From: JACVRW01 sp963808775
Lineage (GTDB): Bacteria > Actinomycetota > Thermoleophilia > Solirubrobacterales > Thermoleophilaceae
Length of the DNA stretch: 64,000 nucleotides
Direction: 5' to 3'
NCBI GenBank assembly: GCA_963808775.1
Contig: CAWEGR010000007.1
Coordinates: 310,001 to 374,000 of the forward strand
The position numbers and the translations under genes were made by a program. The notes under the pieces are model-generated. The model had not been told where the DNA came from. It was given only the letters and a program-made list of their open reading frames with translations, and ran no database searches. This document shows positions 25,306 through 34,957 of the stretch, one piece after another; position 1 is the stretch's first letter, and the number at the start of each line of letters is the position of its first letter.

Positions 25306-25710
25306 GTGGGCGACGACGCCGTCACCGTGGTGCGGCGCGCGTTCGAGCGGTTCGCGGACGAGGGCGTCGAGGCGCTGCTTCCGCTCGTCCACGAGGACGT
25401 GGTGGCCACGGTCTCGTCCGAGTTCTCACCCGAGCCGGACAGCTACGTGGGCCACGAGGGCATGCGCCGCTACTTCGAGGGCTGGTACGAGGTGATGGAT
25501 CGGTTCGACCTCGCGATCGCAGACGCCGAGCAGGTTGGAGAGGACCAGGTGGTCGGCACGATCGACGTGGTTGCGCGCGGTCGTGCCACCGGGCTCGAAT
25601 CCGGTCTGGCGCTCGAGGCGCTCTTCCACGTACGCGAGGGCAGGATCGACCGCCTCAGCTTCTACGCGACGCGCGACGCCGCACTGGCGGAGGCCACGAG
25701 CGGTGGCTGA
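25306..25710 (+). CDS. SnoaL-like (NTF2-fold) protein
   Basis: 134 residues with the NTF2/SnoaL pattern: an N-terminal helix (VTVVRRAFERFADEGVEALL), the DVVATVSSEF strand, YVGHEGMRRYFEGW and a terminal LSFYATRDAAL. The family includes small cyclases, isomerases and non-catalytic binding proteins. The function is unknown. It starts 3 nt after mrp and overlaps the acetyltransferase by 8 nt, so the three form an operon. Confidence 0.75.
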   Translation: MGDDAVTVVRRAFERFADEGVEALLPLVHEDVVATVSSEFSPEPDSYVGHEGMRRYFEGWYEVMDRFDLAIADAEQVGEDQVVGTIDVVARGRATGLESGLALEALFHVREGRIDRLSFYATRDAALAEATSGG

Positions 25711-26167
25711 CGCGCTCGTCCGCCGCGCGGGGCTCGAGGACGCCGAGGCGATCGGCCTGCTGCTGCACGACTTCAACGTCGAGTTCGAGGACGTCACGCC
25801 CGGGCCCGAGCGGCTGGCCGAGCGCATGCGCGAGCTGCTCGAGACGGGCGACACCGCCGTCGTGATCGGCGGCCACGGCCCGGACGGTCTGGCCGTGCTG
25901 CGCTTCAGCCCGGCGATCTGGACGGACGGGCTCGAGTGCTACCTCGCCGAGCTCTACGTCGCGCCCTCGCGCCGCGGCCGCGGCCTCGGGCGCGCGCTGA
26001 TGGACGCCGCTCTCAACCTCGCGCGCGAGCGCGGGGCGGACTACATCTACCTCGCGACGAGCGAGGACGACGAGGTCGCGCGCGCCCTCTACGAGCGGAT
26101 GGGCTTCACGAACCGCGAGGGGAAGCCCGACGGGCCCGTCATGTACATCTATGAGCGCGAGCTCTAG
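25703..26167 (+). CDS. GNAT-family N-acetyltransferase
   Basis: 154 residues with the GNAT acetyl-CoA motif VAPSRRGRGLGRALMDAAL, the preceding AELYV strand and the C-terminal ALYERMGFTNRE. The target is unknown. GTG 25703 overlaps the upstream gene by 8 nt. The stop shares CTAG 26164-26167 with ferredoxin on the other strand. Confidence 0.85.
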   Translation: MADALVRRAGLEDAEAIGLLLHDFNVEFEDVTPGPERLAERMRELLETGDTAVVIGGHGPDGLAVLRFSPAIWTDGLECYLAELYVAPSRRGRGLGRALMDAALNLARERGADYIYLATSEDDEVARALYERMGFTNREGKPDGPVMYIYEREL

Positions 26168-26430
26168 GCCTGCTGCTTGAAGTAGTCAGAGTTGATCTGA
26201 ATGAAGTTCTGCCACTCGTCGGGGAGCTGATCCTCGGCGAAGCAGGCGTCCACGGGGCAGGCCTCGACGCAGGCGTCGCAGTCGATGCACTCCTCCGGAT
26301 CGATGTAGAGCTGCTTGACCTGGTCGTAGTCGGGCTCGTCGGGGGTGGGGTGGATGCAGTCGACCGGGCAGACCTCGACGCAGGAGTTGTCCTTGGTGTC
26401 GATGCAGGGTTCGGCGATCACGTAGGCCAT
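26164..26430 (-). CDS. Ferredoxin, 7Fe/8Fe type
   Basis: 88 residues with two cluster-binding regions: an N-terminal DNSCVEVCPVDCIHP and a second CIDCDACVEACPVDAC. The incomplete first motif (EPCID, then CVEVCPVDC) matches actinobacterial 3Fe-4S/4Fe-4S ferredoxins of the FdxA kind. Cytosolic electron carrier. A consensus TACAAT lies 10 nt before the ATG, so the transcript is probably leaderless. Confidence 0.93.
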   Translation of the reverse strand: MAYVIAEPCIDTKDNSCVEVCPVDCIHPTPDEPDYDQVKQLYIDPEECIDCDACVEACPVDACFAEDQLPDEWQNFIQINSDYFKQQA

Positions 26431-26492
26431 GGGTCGAAGGATTGTACCCGGCGCCTCCCGGCGCGAAGCCGCTGATCTAGCCTCCCGGGCGC

Positions 26493-27507
26493 ATGCACGA
26501 GCGCCACGGGCCCGACCCGTTTCTCGACACCTTCACCGGCCTCGTCGCGGCCCGGGCCGTCACGACGGCGACCATGCTCGGCGTGTTCGACTCCCTGCAC
26601 CACCAGCCCGCGAGCGCCGATGAGCTCGCGGAGCGCCTCGGCCTCGACCCGCTCGGCGCCGACACGCTGCTCACCACGCTCGCGACGCTCGGCTACGTCG
26701 AGCCAGACCCGGCCGGCCGCTTCGCGAACGCCGAGGTGAGCGAGCGCGAGCTGGTCAGGGGCTCGCCGGACTCGATCGCGACGTTCGTGGGCGCCCAGGC
26801 GGACCTGCACTGGCAGGTGCTCGACCTGCTCCCCGAAGCGGTCCGGACGGGGCGGCCCTACGCGATGCACGAGGAACGGCGGGACGACTCGGAGCGCTGG
26901 GAGGCCTACATCCGCGGCCTGTTCGAGATCTCGCGGCCGGAGCACGAGGCGAACGCGGCGCTGGTCCGAGGTGGACGCCCCGCGGTCTCTCGTGGACGTG
27001 GCGGGAGGTCACGGCGGCTTCTCCATGGCGATGTGCCGCCGCCACCCGGACCTGCGCGCCACCGTCGTCGACCTCCCGCCGAGCGTGCGCGTGGGCCGCC
27101 GGATCGTGGAGGAGCAGGGCTTCGCCGACCGGGTCGAGTTTCGCGAGGGCGACGTCTTCGAGGTCGGGCTCGGCGAGGATCTCGACGTGGTCTCGATCTT
27201 CAACCTGATCCACCACCTGCCCGAGGAGCGCGACCGCGAGCTGTGCCGGCTGGCCTTCGCGGCCCTGCGCCCGGGCGGAGTCCTCGTGATCGGCGACTCG
27301 GCGCGCCCCGAGCCGGACGAGCCCGTCTCGGAGCACGGAGCGATCTCGAGCCTGCTCTTCTACGCGTGGAGCCACTCGCGCAACTTCCGGCCGTCCGAGA
27401 TCCGCGCCTGGATGGGCGAGGCCGGCTTCGCGGACGTCGAGAGCCACCGCAACGAGCGCTCCCCCTGGAGAGTCGTGGTGACGGGACGGCGGCCGGCGGC
27501 GCCATGA
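26493..27507 (+). CDS. SAM-dependent O-methyltransferase (one frame break)
   Basis: About 338 residues. The N-terminal winged-helix dimerisation domain (residues 1-100) and the catalytic domain with LVDVAGGHGGFSMAM, VVDLPPSV and FNLIHHLPE match the methyltransferase 2 family (hydroxyneurosporene or acetylserotonin methyltransferase-like). The frame breaks near 26966; removing one C from GGTCCGAGG restores a continuous protein. Start ATG 26493 has TAGCCT 9 nt upstream. Overlaps the next gene as ATGA. Substrate unknown. Confidence 0.83.
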
Positions 27508-28382
27508 TCCTGCTCACCGGCGCGACCGGCACCATCGGCTCCGCCCTGCTGCGGCGGCTCACGGCCGAGCCGCGGCCGGTGCGCTGTCTCGTGCGCGACC
27601 CCCGGCGCCTCGGCGACCAGCGGGTTCGTGTCCAGATCGCGCTCGGTGACCTCGCCGACCCGGCCTCGTTCCGCAACGCGCTGCGCGGGGTCGACACCGT
27701 CGTGCACCTCGCGGCCGCGATCCGCGACCAGCCGCGAGCGTCGATCGAGGAGCTCAACGCGATGGCCACGCTGCGCCTGGTGCGGGCGGCCGAGCGCGCG
27801 GGCGCGAGCCGCTTCCTGTTCTTCTCCGCCATGGGCGCGACGCACCACTCGCGCACGCGCTTCTTCCGGGCAAAGGCGCTCGCGCAGGACGCGGTCGCCG
27901 CCTCGGGGATGCAGACGACCGTCTTCCGCCCGTCGATCGTCTACACGCCGGGCGACCCATGGCTGACGCTGCTCGAGCGCTTCTCGTGGCTGCCGGCGAT
28001 GCCGATCTCGGGCTCCGGGCGGGCGCTCTACCAGCCGATCTGGGCGGAGGACGTGGCCGACTGCGTGATGGCGGCGCTCGCGAACGGCGGGCCGCCGAGC
28101 GCCGCGCTCGCCGGGCCCGAGGAGCTCAGCTACGACGACATCGTGCGCGTGGTCCTGCGCTCGCGCGGCCGCCGCCGGCGGCTGCTGCATTTCCCGCTGC
28201 CCGTGGTGCGGGCCTCCCTGAGGGTGCTGCGCGTGCTGTCCGGCCCGAACGTGTTCGCCACCTGGGACGAGGCCGAGCTGATGGAGGAGTCGATGCTCAC
28301 GCCGCGCGGCACGGGCGACGCCCGCGCGCTCGGCATCTCGCCGCTGGCGATGAGCCGCGTGCTCGGCCCGGCCCGCGCCTAG
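27504..28382 (+). CDS. NAD(P)-binding epimerase/NmrA-like protein
   Basis: 292 residues with Rossmann motif LTGATGTIGSALL at 4-16, DTVVHLAAAI, FFSAMGA and FRPSIVYTPGDPW. It resembles atypical SDRs related to the complex I 39-kDa subunit. It lacks a clear YxxxK catalytic pair, so it may bind NADP without dehydrogenase activity. Translation is coupled to the methyltransferase (ATGA overlap), and the pair may modify one small molecule or quinone. Confidence 0.8.
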   Translation: MILLTGATGTIGSALLRRLTAEPRPVRCLVRDPRRLGDQRVRVQIALGDLADPASFRNALRGVDTVVHLAAAIRDQPRASIEELNAMATLRLVRAAERAGASRFLFFSAMGATHHSRTRFFRAKALAQDAVAASGMQTTVFRPSIVYTPGDPWLTLLERFSWLPAMPISGSGRALYQPIWAEDVADCVMAALANGGPPSAALAGPEELSYDDIVRVVLRSRGRRRRLLHFPLPVVRASLRVLRVLSGPNVFATWDEAELMEESMLTPRGTGDARALGISPLAMSRVLGPARA

Positions 28383-28389
28383 AAAGGAC

Positions 28390-28415
28390 GAGGGCCCCGC
28401 CGAAGCGGGGCCCTC
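28390..28415. terminator. Bidirectional terminator hairpin between epimerase and groEL
   Basis: Perfect 11-bp stem GAGGGCCCCGC (28390-28400), loop CGAA, GCGGGGCCCTC (28405-28415). On the minus strand it is followed by GTCCTTTCT, so it fits best as the groEL terminator. On the plus strand it follows the epimerase stop by 8 nt. Confidence 0.75.
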
Positions 28416-28443
28416 ATCGGAACTGCGGAGATCGGGAAGGGAC

Positions 28444-30072
<1,629 letters not shown>

Positions 30073-30090
30073 GTGCTTGGTTCCTCCTGC

Positions 30091-30381
30091 CTAACCGGCG
30101 ACCTTGGCGAGGACGTCCGACTCGCGCAGGACGAGCAGATCGTCGCCCTCTACCTGGACCTCCGTGCCGCCGTACTTCGAATAAAGGACCTCGTCGCCTT
30201 CGCTGACGTCGAGGGGACTGCGGGAGCCGTCATCGTTGACCTTCCCATCGCCGACCGCGAGGACCTTGCCGCGCTGCGGCTTCTCCTTCGCGGTGTCGGG
30301 GAGCACGATGCCGCTCGCCGTGGTCTCTTCCTCCTCGATCGCCTTCACAATCAGGCGATCTCCGAGAGGCTTGAGATTCAT
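30091..30381 (-). CDS. groES: Co-chaperonin GroES (10 kDa)
   Basis: 96 residues with the start NLKPLGDRLIVK, mobile loop around EEEETTASGIVLPDTAKEKP (normal length), and YSKYGGTEVQVEGDDLLVL. Caps GroEL rings. GGAGG lies 9 nt before the ATG. Two CIRCE operators lie upstream. Confidence 0.97.
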   Translation of the reverse strand: MNLKPLGDRLIVKAIEEEETTASGIVLPDTAKEKPQRGKVLAVGDGKVNDDGSRSPLDVSEGDEVLYSKYGGTEVQVEGDDLLVLRESDVLAKVAG

Positions 30382-30411
30382 GCGCCTACCTCCGTTGGAC
30401 TGACCAGTTCA

Positions 30412-30467
30412 TTGGCACTCTCAAGGGCAGAGTGCCGGGCTTGGCACTCTAGCACGGCGAGTGCCAA
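30412..30467 (-). promoter_or_regulatory. Two tandem CIRCE operators (HrcA sites) of groESL
   Basis: Site 1 (nearer to groES): TTGGCACTC, 9-nt spacer, GAGTGCCGG (30412-30438). Site 2: TTGGCACTC, 9-nt spacer, GAGTGCCAA (30441-30467), a perfect 9-bp inverted repeat. Both fit CIRCE (TTAGCACTC-N9-GAGTGCTAA) with G/C in place of A/T at the second pair of positions. TAGAGT within site 2 on the minus strand could be the -10. The repressor gene hrcA is not in the window. Confidence 0.92.
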
Positions 30468-30520
30468 ATCAACGAGGGGTCGGCCTTTCCCGTGCGCGAA
30501 GGCCGCGGATCGTCCCAGCT

Positions 30521-30557
30521 TCGCGAGTTGACCGCCCTATGGAGGGTCAACTCGCGA
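30521..30557. repeat. 13-bp perfect inverted repeat
   Basis: TCGCGAGTTGACC (30521-30533) and GGTCAACTCGCGA (30545-30557) are separated by 11 nt. Each arm carries TTGACC, which looks like a -35 box facing inward. It could be an operator, a divergent promoter or a hairpin; no gene start lies close on either side. It stands in the 434-nt gene-free stretch between groES and the ASCH gene. Confidence 0.6.
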
Positions 30558-30588
30558 TCGTAGATGAGGATGCCGCGGCCGGAGCGTT

Positions 30589-30818
30589 CGGTCCGGGGCG
30601 TGTGACCGGTGATGGCGGGACGTCGCCGGACAGCCCGGCGGCCTGACAGGTGCCACGGGGGCTCCGGGGGCGCGAGCCCCCGGTCTGCATCAGGGCGCGC
30701 TGCGCGCCCCGGCGGTGCGGTCCGGAGCGTGTGACCGGCGATGGCGGGACGTCGCGGACACGCCGGCGGCCTGACAGGTGCCAGGGGGCTCCGGGGGCGC
30801 GAGCCCCCGGCTGCATCA
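30589..30818. repeat. Tandem ~100-bp direct repeat with GCGA-loop hairpins
   Basis: Copy 1 is 30589-30692 and copy 2 is 30718-30818, differing by a few substitutions and single-base gaps. Each copy begins CGGTCCGG, has GATGGCGGGACGTCGC and CCTGACAGGTGCCA, then a perfect hairpin CCGGGGGC-GCGA-GCCCCCGG (30664-30683 and 30791-30810), and ends CTGCATCA. The 25 nt between them also contains a GC-rich hairpin. The last three bases of copy 2 are the stop codon of the ASCH gene on the minus strand. I find no gene in the stretch. Confidence 0.8.
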
Positions 30819-31214
30819 ATTTTGCGAGGGGGCGTCCGGCCGCATCCGCTCGCGGATGTCCGACGGGCGGTCCGCGATCTGCGAGAAGCGCACGACCGTG
30901 ACCATGTCCTCCATCTCGACCTTGCGGCCGTAGATCTGCTCGAGGAAGTGGACCATCTCGTCGATGCGGCGGAACTCGGGGTTGTCGTGCTCGATGTCGC
31001 GCCGCGAGAGCTCCTGCACCTGCTTGACCTCGACCGAGTCGATGACGGCTTCGAAGATCTTCTCGCGCGGCGAGTGCTGGAAGCCGACCGTGACGAGCAC
31101 GACCTCGCCCTTGCGGTACTTCTTGCCCTTGTCGCCGAGCCGGATCGTGGCCGTCTTGCGCCCGCGCTTGAGCTGGTCGATGAACACGGGCGAGTAGAAG
31201 TTGAGGACGAACAC
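30816..31214 (-). CDS. ASCH-domain protein
   Basis: 132 residues with the ASCH pattern near the start: FYSPVFIDQLKRGRKTATIR, then GKKYRKGEVVLVTVG. ASCH domains have a PUA-like beta barrel and bind RNA or modified nucleosides; some are nucleoside amidohydrolases. Here the role is unknown. GTG 31214 is supported by TAGGCT 8 nt upstream. The stop lies in the last bases of the tandem repeat. Confidence 0.8.
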   Translation of the reverse strand: MFVLNFYSPVFIDQLKRGRKTATIRLGDKGKKYRKGEVVLVTVGFQHSPREKIFEAVIDSVEVKQVQELSRRDIEHDNPEFRRIDEMVHFLEQIYGRKVEMEDMVTVVRFSQIADRPSDIRERMRPDAPSQN

Positions 31215-31225
31215 GACGCGCCAGC

Positions 31226-31643
31226 CTATCGGCCTTCGGCGAGCTTGGACAGGGCGGTGCGGGCCATCTCGCGCTCCCCTCCGTAGGCCAGCCTCCTGGG
31301 CGCTTCGTCGAGCGGGATCCAGAGAGCCTCCTCGACCTCGTGATCGTGGTCCGCGATCCGTCCCGAGAGGTACCTGAGCAGGTAGAAGCTCACCACCTTG
31401 AAGACGCGCTCGCCGCCGCGGGCATACCAGTAGCGCACGTCGCCGAGCTTCTCCTCGATCTCGCCCGTGAGGCCCGGTCTCCTCGCGCACCTCGCGCAGC
31501 GCTGCCTCCTTCATCGACTCGCCCTCCTCGGGGTGGCCCTTCGGCAGCGCGAGGATCTCGTCGCGCACCCGTACGACCGCCAGGTGCGGGCGTCCGCGCA
31601 TGTTGCGGATCACGAGCCCGCCCGACGAGAACTCGCGGATCAT
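31226..31643 (-). CDS. NUDIX hydrolase (one frame break)
   Basis: About 139 residues. The NUDIX box GHPEEGESMKEAALREVREE-TG fits Gx5Ex7REUxEExGU. A one-base change near 31475 (GGCC read as GGGCC) shifts the frame right after the box; the next frame carries LTGEIEEKLGDVRYWY, the expected continuation. Hydrolyses a nucleoside diphosphate linked to another group, possibly Ap4A-like given the SSGGLVIR start. ATG overlaps the pcm stop (ATGA). Confidence 0.82.
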
Positions 31644-32242
31644 CCCGCGGGCTCGTCCTCCACGAGCGGCACGAAGCGGACCGCCGCCACGGCCTCGGCG
31701 CGACCGCCGCGGAAGCGGATCAGTTCCTCGTGGCCCTCGCGCTCGACCGGGCAGACGAGGATGCCGTCGGACGCGAGCTGCTCGAACAGCGCCGCCGGCG
31801 GCTCGCCGCTCGCCGCCGCCGTGACCGAGATCCCGTCGAAGGGCGCGCGCTCGGGTGCTCCGCGCGCGCCGTCGCCCACGCGCACCTCGACGTTGTCGTA
31901 GCCGAGCTCGGCGAGAAGCAGCCGCGCCTGGTCGGCCAGTTCCGGGACGCGCTCGATCGTCACCACGTGCCCACACAGTCGCGACAGGACCGCGGCGCCG
32001 TAGCCCGAGCCGGTGCCCACCTCGAGCACGAGCTCGGGTCCGTCGAGCTCGAGCAGCTGGCTCATGCAGGCCACGATCCACGGCTGCGAGATGGTCTGGC
32101 CCGAGCCGATCCTGAGCGCGCGGTCGCGGTAGGCCAGGCGGCGGTCCTCCTCCGACACGAACAGGTGGCGCGGCACCTCGCCCATCGCCCGCAGCACCCG
32201 CTCGTCCTCGATCCCGCGCCGCCGCAGCTGGCGCTCGACCAT
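31640..32242 (-). CDS. pcm: Protein-L-isoaspartate O-methyltransferase
   Basis: 200 residues. Repairs isoaspartyl residues in aged proteins using S-adenosylmethionine. Signature elements: GQTISQPWIVA, the SAM loop LEVGTGSGYGAAVL and GDGARG. I start at ATG 32242 (VERQLRRRGI), 16 nt after the crp stop with GGAGG adjacent; an in-frame ATG at 32293 would overlap crp by 35 nt. Coupled to NUDIX by ATGA. Confidence 0.88.
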   Translation of the reverse strand: MVERQLRRRGIEDERVLRAMGEVPRHLFVSEEDRRLAYRDRALRIGSGQTISQPWIVACMSQLLELDGPELVLEVGTGSGYGAAVLSRLCGHVVTIERVPELADQARLLLAELGYDNVEVRVGDGARGAPERAPFDGISVTAAASGEPPAALFEQLASDGILVCPVEREGHEELIRFRGGRAEAVAAVRFVPLVEDEPAG

Positions 32243-32258
32243 CCTCCGGCGGTCGCGG

Positions 32259-32951
32259 TCAGTGGATGTAGTTCCGGAGTCGTCCCGGGTCATGGACGGT
32301 CACCTTGCCGCGCCCGAGCGTCACCACGCCGGCCCGCTCGAGCGTGGCGAGGAAGCGGCTTGCGCTCTCGCGCGAGGTGCCGGCGAGGTTCGCGATCTCG
32401 GCCTGCGTCGAGCGGATCAGCACGTCCTCCTCGGGCGCGCCGTCCGCCTGGCGCGAGATCGTCTGCGCGAGCAGCGCGCTCGCCACCCGCCCCGCGACCG
32501 TCTGGAAGGACTGTTGGAGGAGCCGCTCGTTCGTCTTCGACACCCGCTCAGCGAGGTTGGCGAGGAACTTCAGCGGCAACGCGGGGTTGCGCTTCATCAG
32601 CCCGGCCATGTCCGTGGCGAGGAAGGCGACCGCCGTGGTCGGCTCGATCGCCTCGGCGGTGGCCGAGCGCGTCTCGCCCCGGAACATCGCGAGCTCGCCG
32701 AACAGCGCGCCGGCGCGCAGCTCCGCCAGCGCGACCATGCGCCCGTCCTGGTGCTCGCGCGTGAGCACCACCGCGCCGGTCCTGATCAGGTAGCACGTGT
32801 CGCCCTGGTCGCCCTCGCGGAAGATCACCTGCCCCCGCTCCCAGCGCCGCGGCACCGCCACCTGGGCGACCGAATCGAGCTCCCTCTGATCGAGGTCGCC
32901 GAACACCTCCGTGGCCGCCAGCAGCCGTGCGGTCTCCTCCCCGGTCGGCAT
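32259..32951 (-). CDS. Crp/Fnr-family transcription regulator
   Basis: 230 residues: N-terminal cyclic-nucleotide-binding domain with FGELAMFRGETRSATA (the Glu and Arg that contact cAMP are present), a long dimer helix, and a C-terminal winged helix with TQAEIANLAGTSRESASRFL. No Fnr-type cysteines. Probably responds to a cyclic nucleotide. Divergent from the threonine dehydratase gene with 22 nt between starts; it may control that intergenic region. Confidence 0.88.
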   Translation of the reverse strand: MPTGEETARLLAATEVFGDLDQRELDSVAQVAVPRRWERGQVIFREGDQGDTCYLIRTGAVVLTREHQDGRMVALAELRAGALFGELAMFRGETRSATAEAIEPTTAVAFLATDMAGLMKRNPALPLKFLANLAERVSKTNERLLQQSFQTVAGRVASALLAQTISRQADGAPEEDVLIRSTQAEIANLAGTSRESASRFLATLERAGVVTLGRGKVTVHDPGRLRNYIH

Positions 32952-32973
32952 AGGCGGATAATGACGGATAGGT

Positions 32974-34216
32974 ATGTCCGTAGCCCGAGAGGCAGTCACC
33001 CACGCCGACGTCGAGGACGCCGCGGCCTTCATCGCCGGGCGCGTGCGCGAGACCCCGCTGCTGCCCGCGGGCGAGCTCGGCAGGCGTGTCGGCGCGCGAG
33101 TTCTGCTGAAGGCCGAGAACCTCCAGCTGACCGGATCGTTCAAGGCGCGGGGCGCCACGAACATGATCGGCCGCCTGTCGCCCGAGCACCTCGCCGCCGG
33201 GGTCGTGGCCGCCAGCGCGGGCAACCACGCGCAGGCGGTGGCGTTCGCCGCGCGCGAGGCGGGCGCGCGGGCGGTCGTCGTGATGCCCGAGCAGGCGCCG
33301 CTCGCGAAGGTCGCGGCGGTGCGCCAGTACGGGGGCGAGGTGCGCTTCGTCGAGGGCGGCTACGACGAGGCGAGCGCGGAGGTCGAGCGCATCTCGGAGG
33401 GCGAGGGCATGACGGTGGTGCACGCCTTCGACCAGGCGCCGGTCGTGGCGGGGCAGGGGACCATCGGAATGGAGATCGCCCGTGCCGCGCCGGACGTGCG
33501 CCTTGTCGTGGTGCCTCTGGGCGGCGGCGGGCTCGCCTCCGGCGTCGCGCTCGCGATCTCGACGCTGCTGCCCGACTGCCGCATCGTCGGCGTCCAGGCC
33601 GAGGCCTGCGCGCCGTACATCGACTCGCTCGCCGCCCGCCGGCCCGTGTTCGCCCGCTCCGCCAACACGATCTGCGACGGCATCGCCGTCAAGCGGCCCG
33701 GCGACTTCACGCTGCCGCTCGTCGATCGCTACGTGGACGAGGTGGTGACCGTCTCGGACGACCAGGTCGCCCAGGCGATGGTGCTGCTGCTCGAGCGCTC
33801 GAAGCTCGTGGTCGAGGGCGCCGGGCGCGGTGGCGGTCGCGGCGCTCATGCACGGCAAGGTCGCGGCTCCGGACGAGGGCGAGGTCTGCGCGATCCTCTC
33901 GGGCGGCAACGTCGACGCCTCGCTCCTGTCCGAGTGCATCCGGCTCGGCGAGACGGCCGCCGGGCGGCGCATGGTGCTCTCGACGGTCGTGCCCGACCGG
34001 CCGGGCGCGCTTGCCAGCCTGCTCCGGATCGTGGCGGACTGCGGCTGCAACGTCGTCGACGTCGAGCATCTGCGCGACGGCATCGACCTGCACGTGCGCG
34101 AGACCGCGATCAAGCTCGTGCTCCAGACGAGCGGCCCGGAGAACAACCGCGAGCTGCTCGACCGCGCTCGTGGCGAGGGCTTCTCGGTGCGGGTCGAGAC
34201 GGAGCGGCCGTCCTAG
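32974..34216 (+). CDS. Threonine ammonia-lyase with ACT domain (one frame break)
   Basis: About 414 residues. PLP enzyme turning threonine into 2-oxobutanoate. PLP Lys57 is in GSFKARG; SAGNHAQAVA and the PLP phosphate loop VPLGGGGLAS follow. The C-terminal 80 residues form one ACT domain, as in the short TdcB/IlvA type. The frame breaks near 33826 (GCCGGGCGCGG in place of GCCGGGGCGG); the corrected reading VEGAGAVAVAAL is the family consensus. Divergent from crp. Confidence 0.9.
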
Positions 34217-34947
34217 TCCGCCGCGCGGTCCACCGGGTCCGCGACTGGCGGCTCGAGCGCGAGCAGGCGCGCGGCGAGCTCGGGCCGGCCCACCGCGCCT
34301 GGTCCGGCAACTCGGCCGGCGACAACGAGGAGCGCTGGCAGGAGTGGGACTGGAGCTCGCTCGGGGAGGAGTGGACCGCCTCGCCGGAGTGGAAGCAGGG
34401 GCTCGTCGACGACGTGCTGCTGCGGGTGATCCCGGAGGGCGGGACGGTGCTCGAGATCGGGCCGGGGGGAGGCCGCTGGAGCGTGGTGCTCGCTCCGCGC
34501 TGCGAGCGGCTCGTGCTCGTCGACGTCGCGCCGCGGGTGCTCGAGCTGTGCCGCGAGCGGCTCGGCGACCCGGACCACGTGAGCTACGCGCGCTCCTCGG
34601 GCTCGGACCTTCCCGGGGTCGAGGACGGGAGCGTCGACGCCGTCTGGTCCTTCGACGTGTTCGTGCACGTCGCCCCGCTCGACCAGGCGGGCTACCTCGC
34701 CGAGATCGCCCGCGTCCTGCGCCCGGGCGGGGTGGCCGCCGTCCACCATGCCGACGGGCGCAATCGCGGGCGCCTGCCGTCGCGCGCCGGCTGGCGCGCT
34801 CCGATGAGCGCCGGGTTGTTCGCGGCGCTGGCCCGTGAGCGCGGCCTCGAGCCGCGCGAGACGATCCGCTCGTGGTCCGGCGGGAGCCACGACCTGAGCG
34901 CGTTCGGGGACGCGATCACGGTGCTCGAGCGTCCGCCCGGGCCGTAG
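34216..34947 (+). CDS. SAM-dependent methyltransferase (start unclear)
   Basis: About 243 residues with a class I methyltransferase fold: VLEIGPGGGRWSVVL, LVLVDVAPRVLELC, VWSFDVFVHV and RVLRPGGVAAVHH. No ATG, GTG or TTG lies in frame at the expected N-terminus; the frame runs up to the previous stop at 34214-34216. A lost base near the start is the simplest explanation. Substrate unknown; the N-terminal WRLEREQARGELGP and EEWTASPEWKQGL resemble actinobacterial small methyltransferases. Confidence 0.72.
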   Translation, partial: VRRAVHRVRDWRLEREQARGELGPAHRAWSGNSAGDNEERWQEWDWSSLGEEWTASPEWKQGLVDDVLLRVIPEGGTVLEIGPGGGRWSVVLAPRCERLVLVDVAPRVLELCRERLGDPDHVSYARSSGSDLPGVEDGSVDAVWSFDVFVHVAPLDQAGYLAEIARVLRPGGVAAVHHADGRNRGRLPSRAGWRAPMSAGLFAALARERGLEPRETIRSWSGGSHDLSAFGDAITVLERPPGP

Positions 34948-34957
34948 GGTTCCCTCC

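Noticed and set aside
30412..30818. CRISPR array
   Set aside because: Only two long direct copies and two operator sites; no short regular repeats with unique spacers, and no cas genes.
30547..30819. Open frame on the minus strand through the tandem repeats, with an internally repeated peptide
   Set aside because: The peptide repeat only mirrors the DNA repeat. There is no start signal, composition is Pro/Arg/Gly-rich, and single-base gaps between the copies show no reading-frame conservation.
33820..33835. Programmed ribosomal frameshift in the threonine dehydratase gene
   Set aside because: No slippery heptamer or downstream pseudoknot, and the same GCCGGGC change occurs in two unrelated genes. 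Sequence error is simpler.
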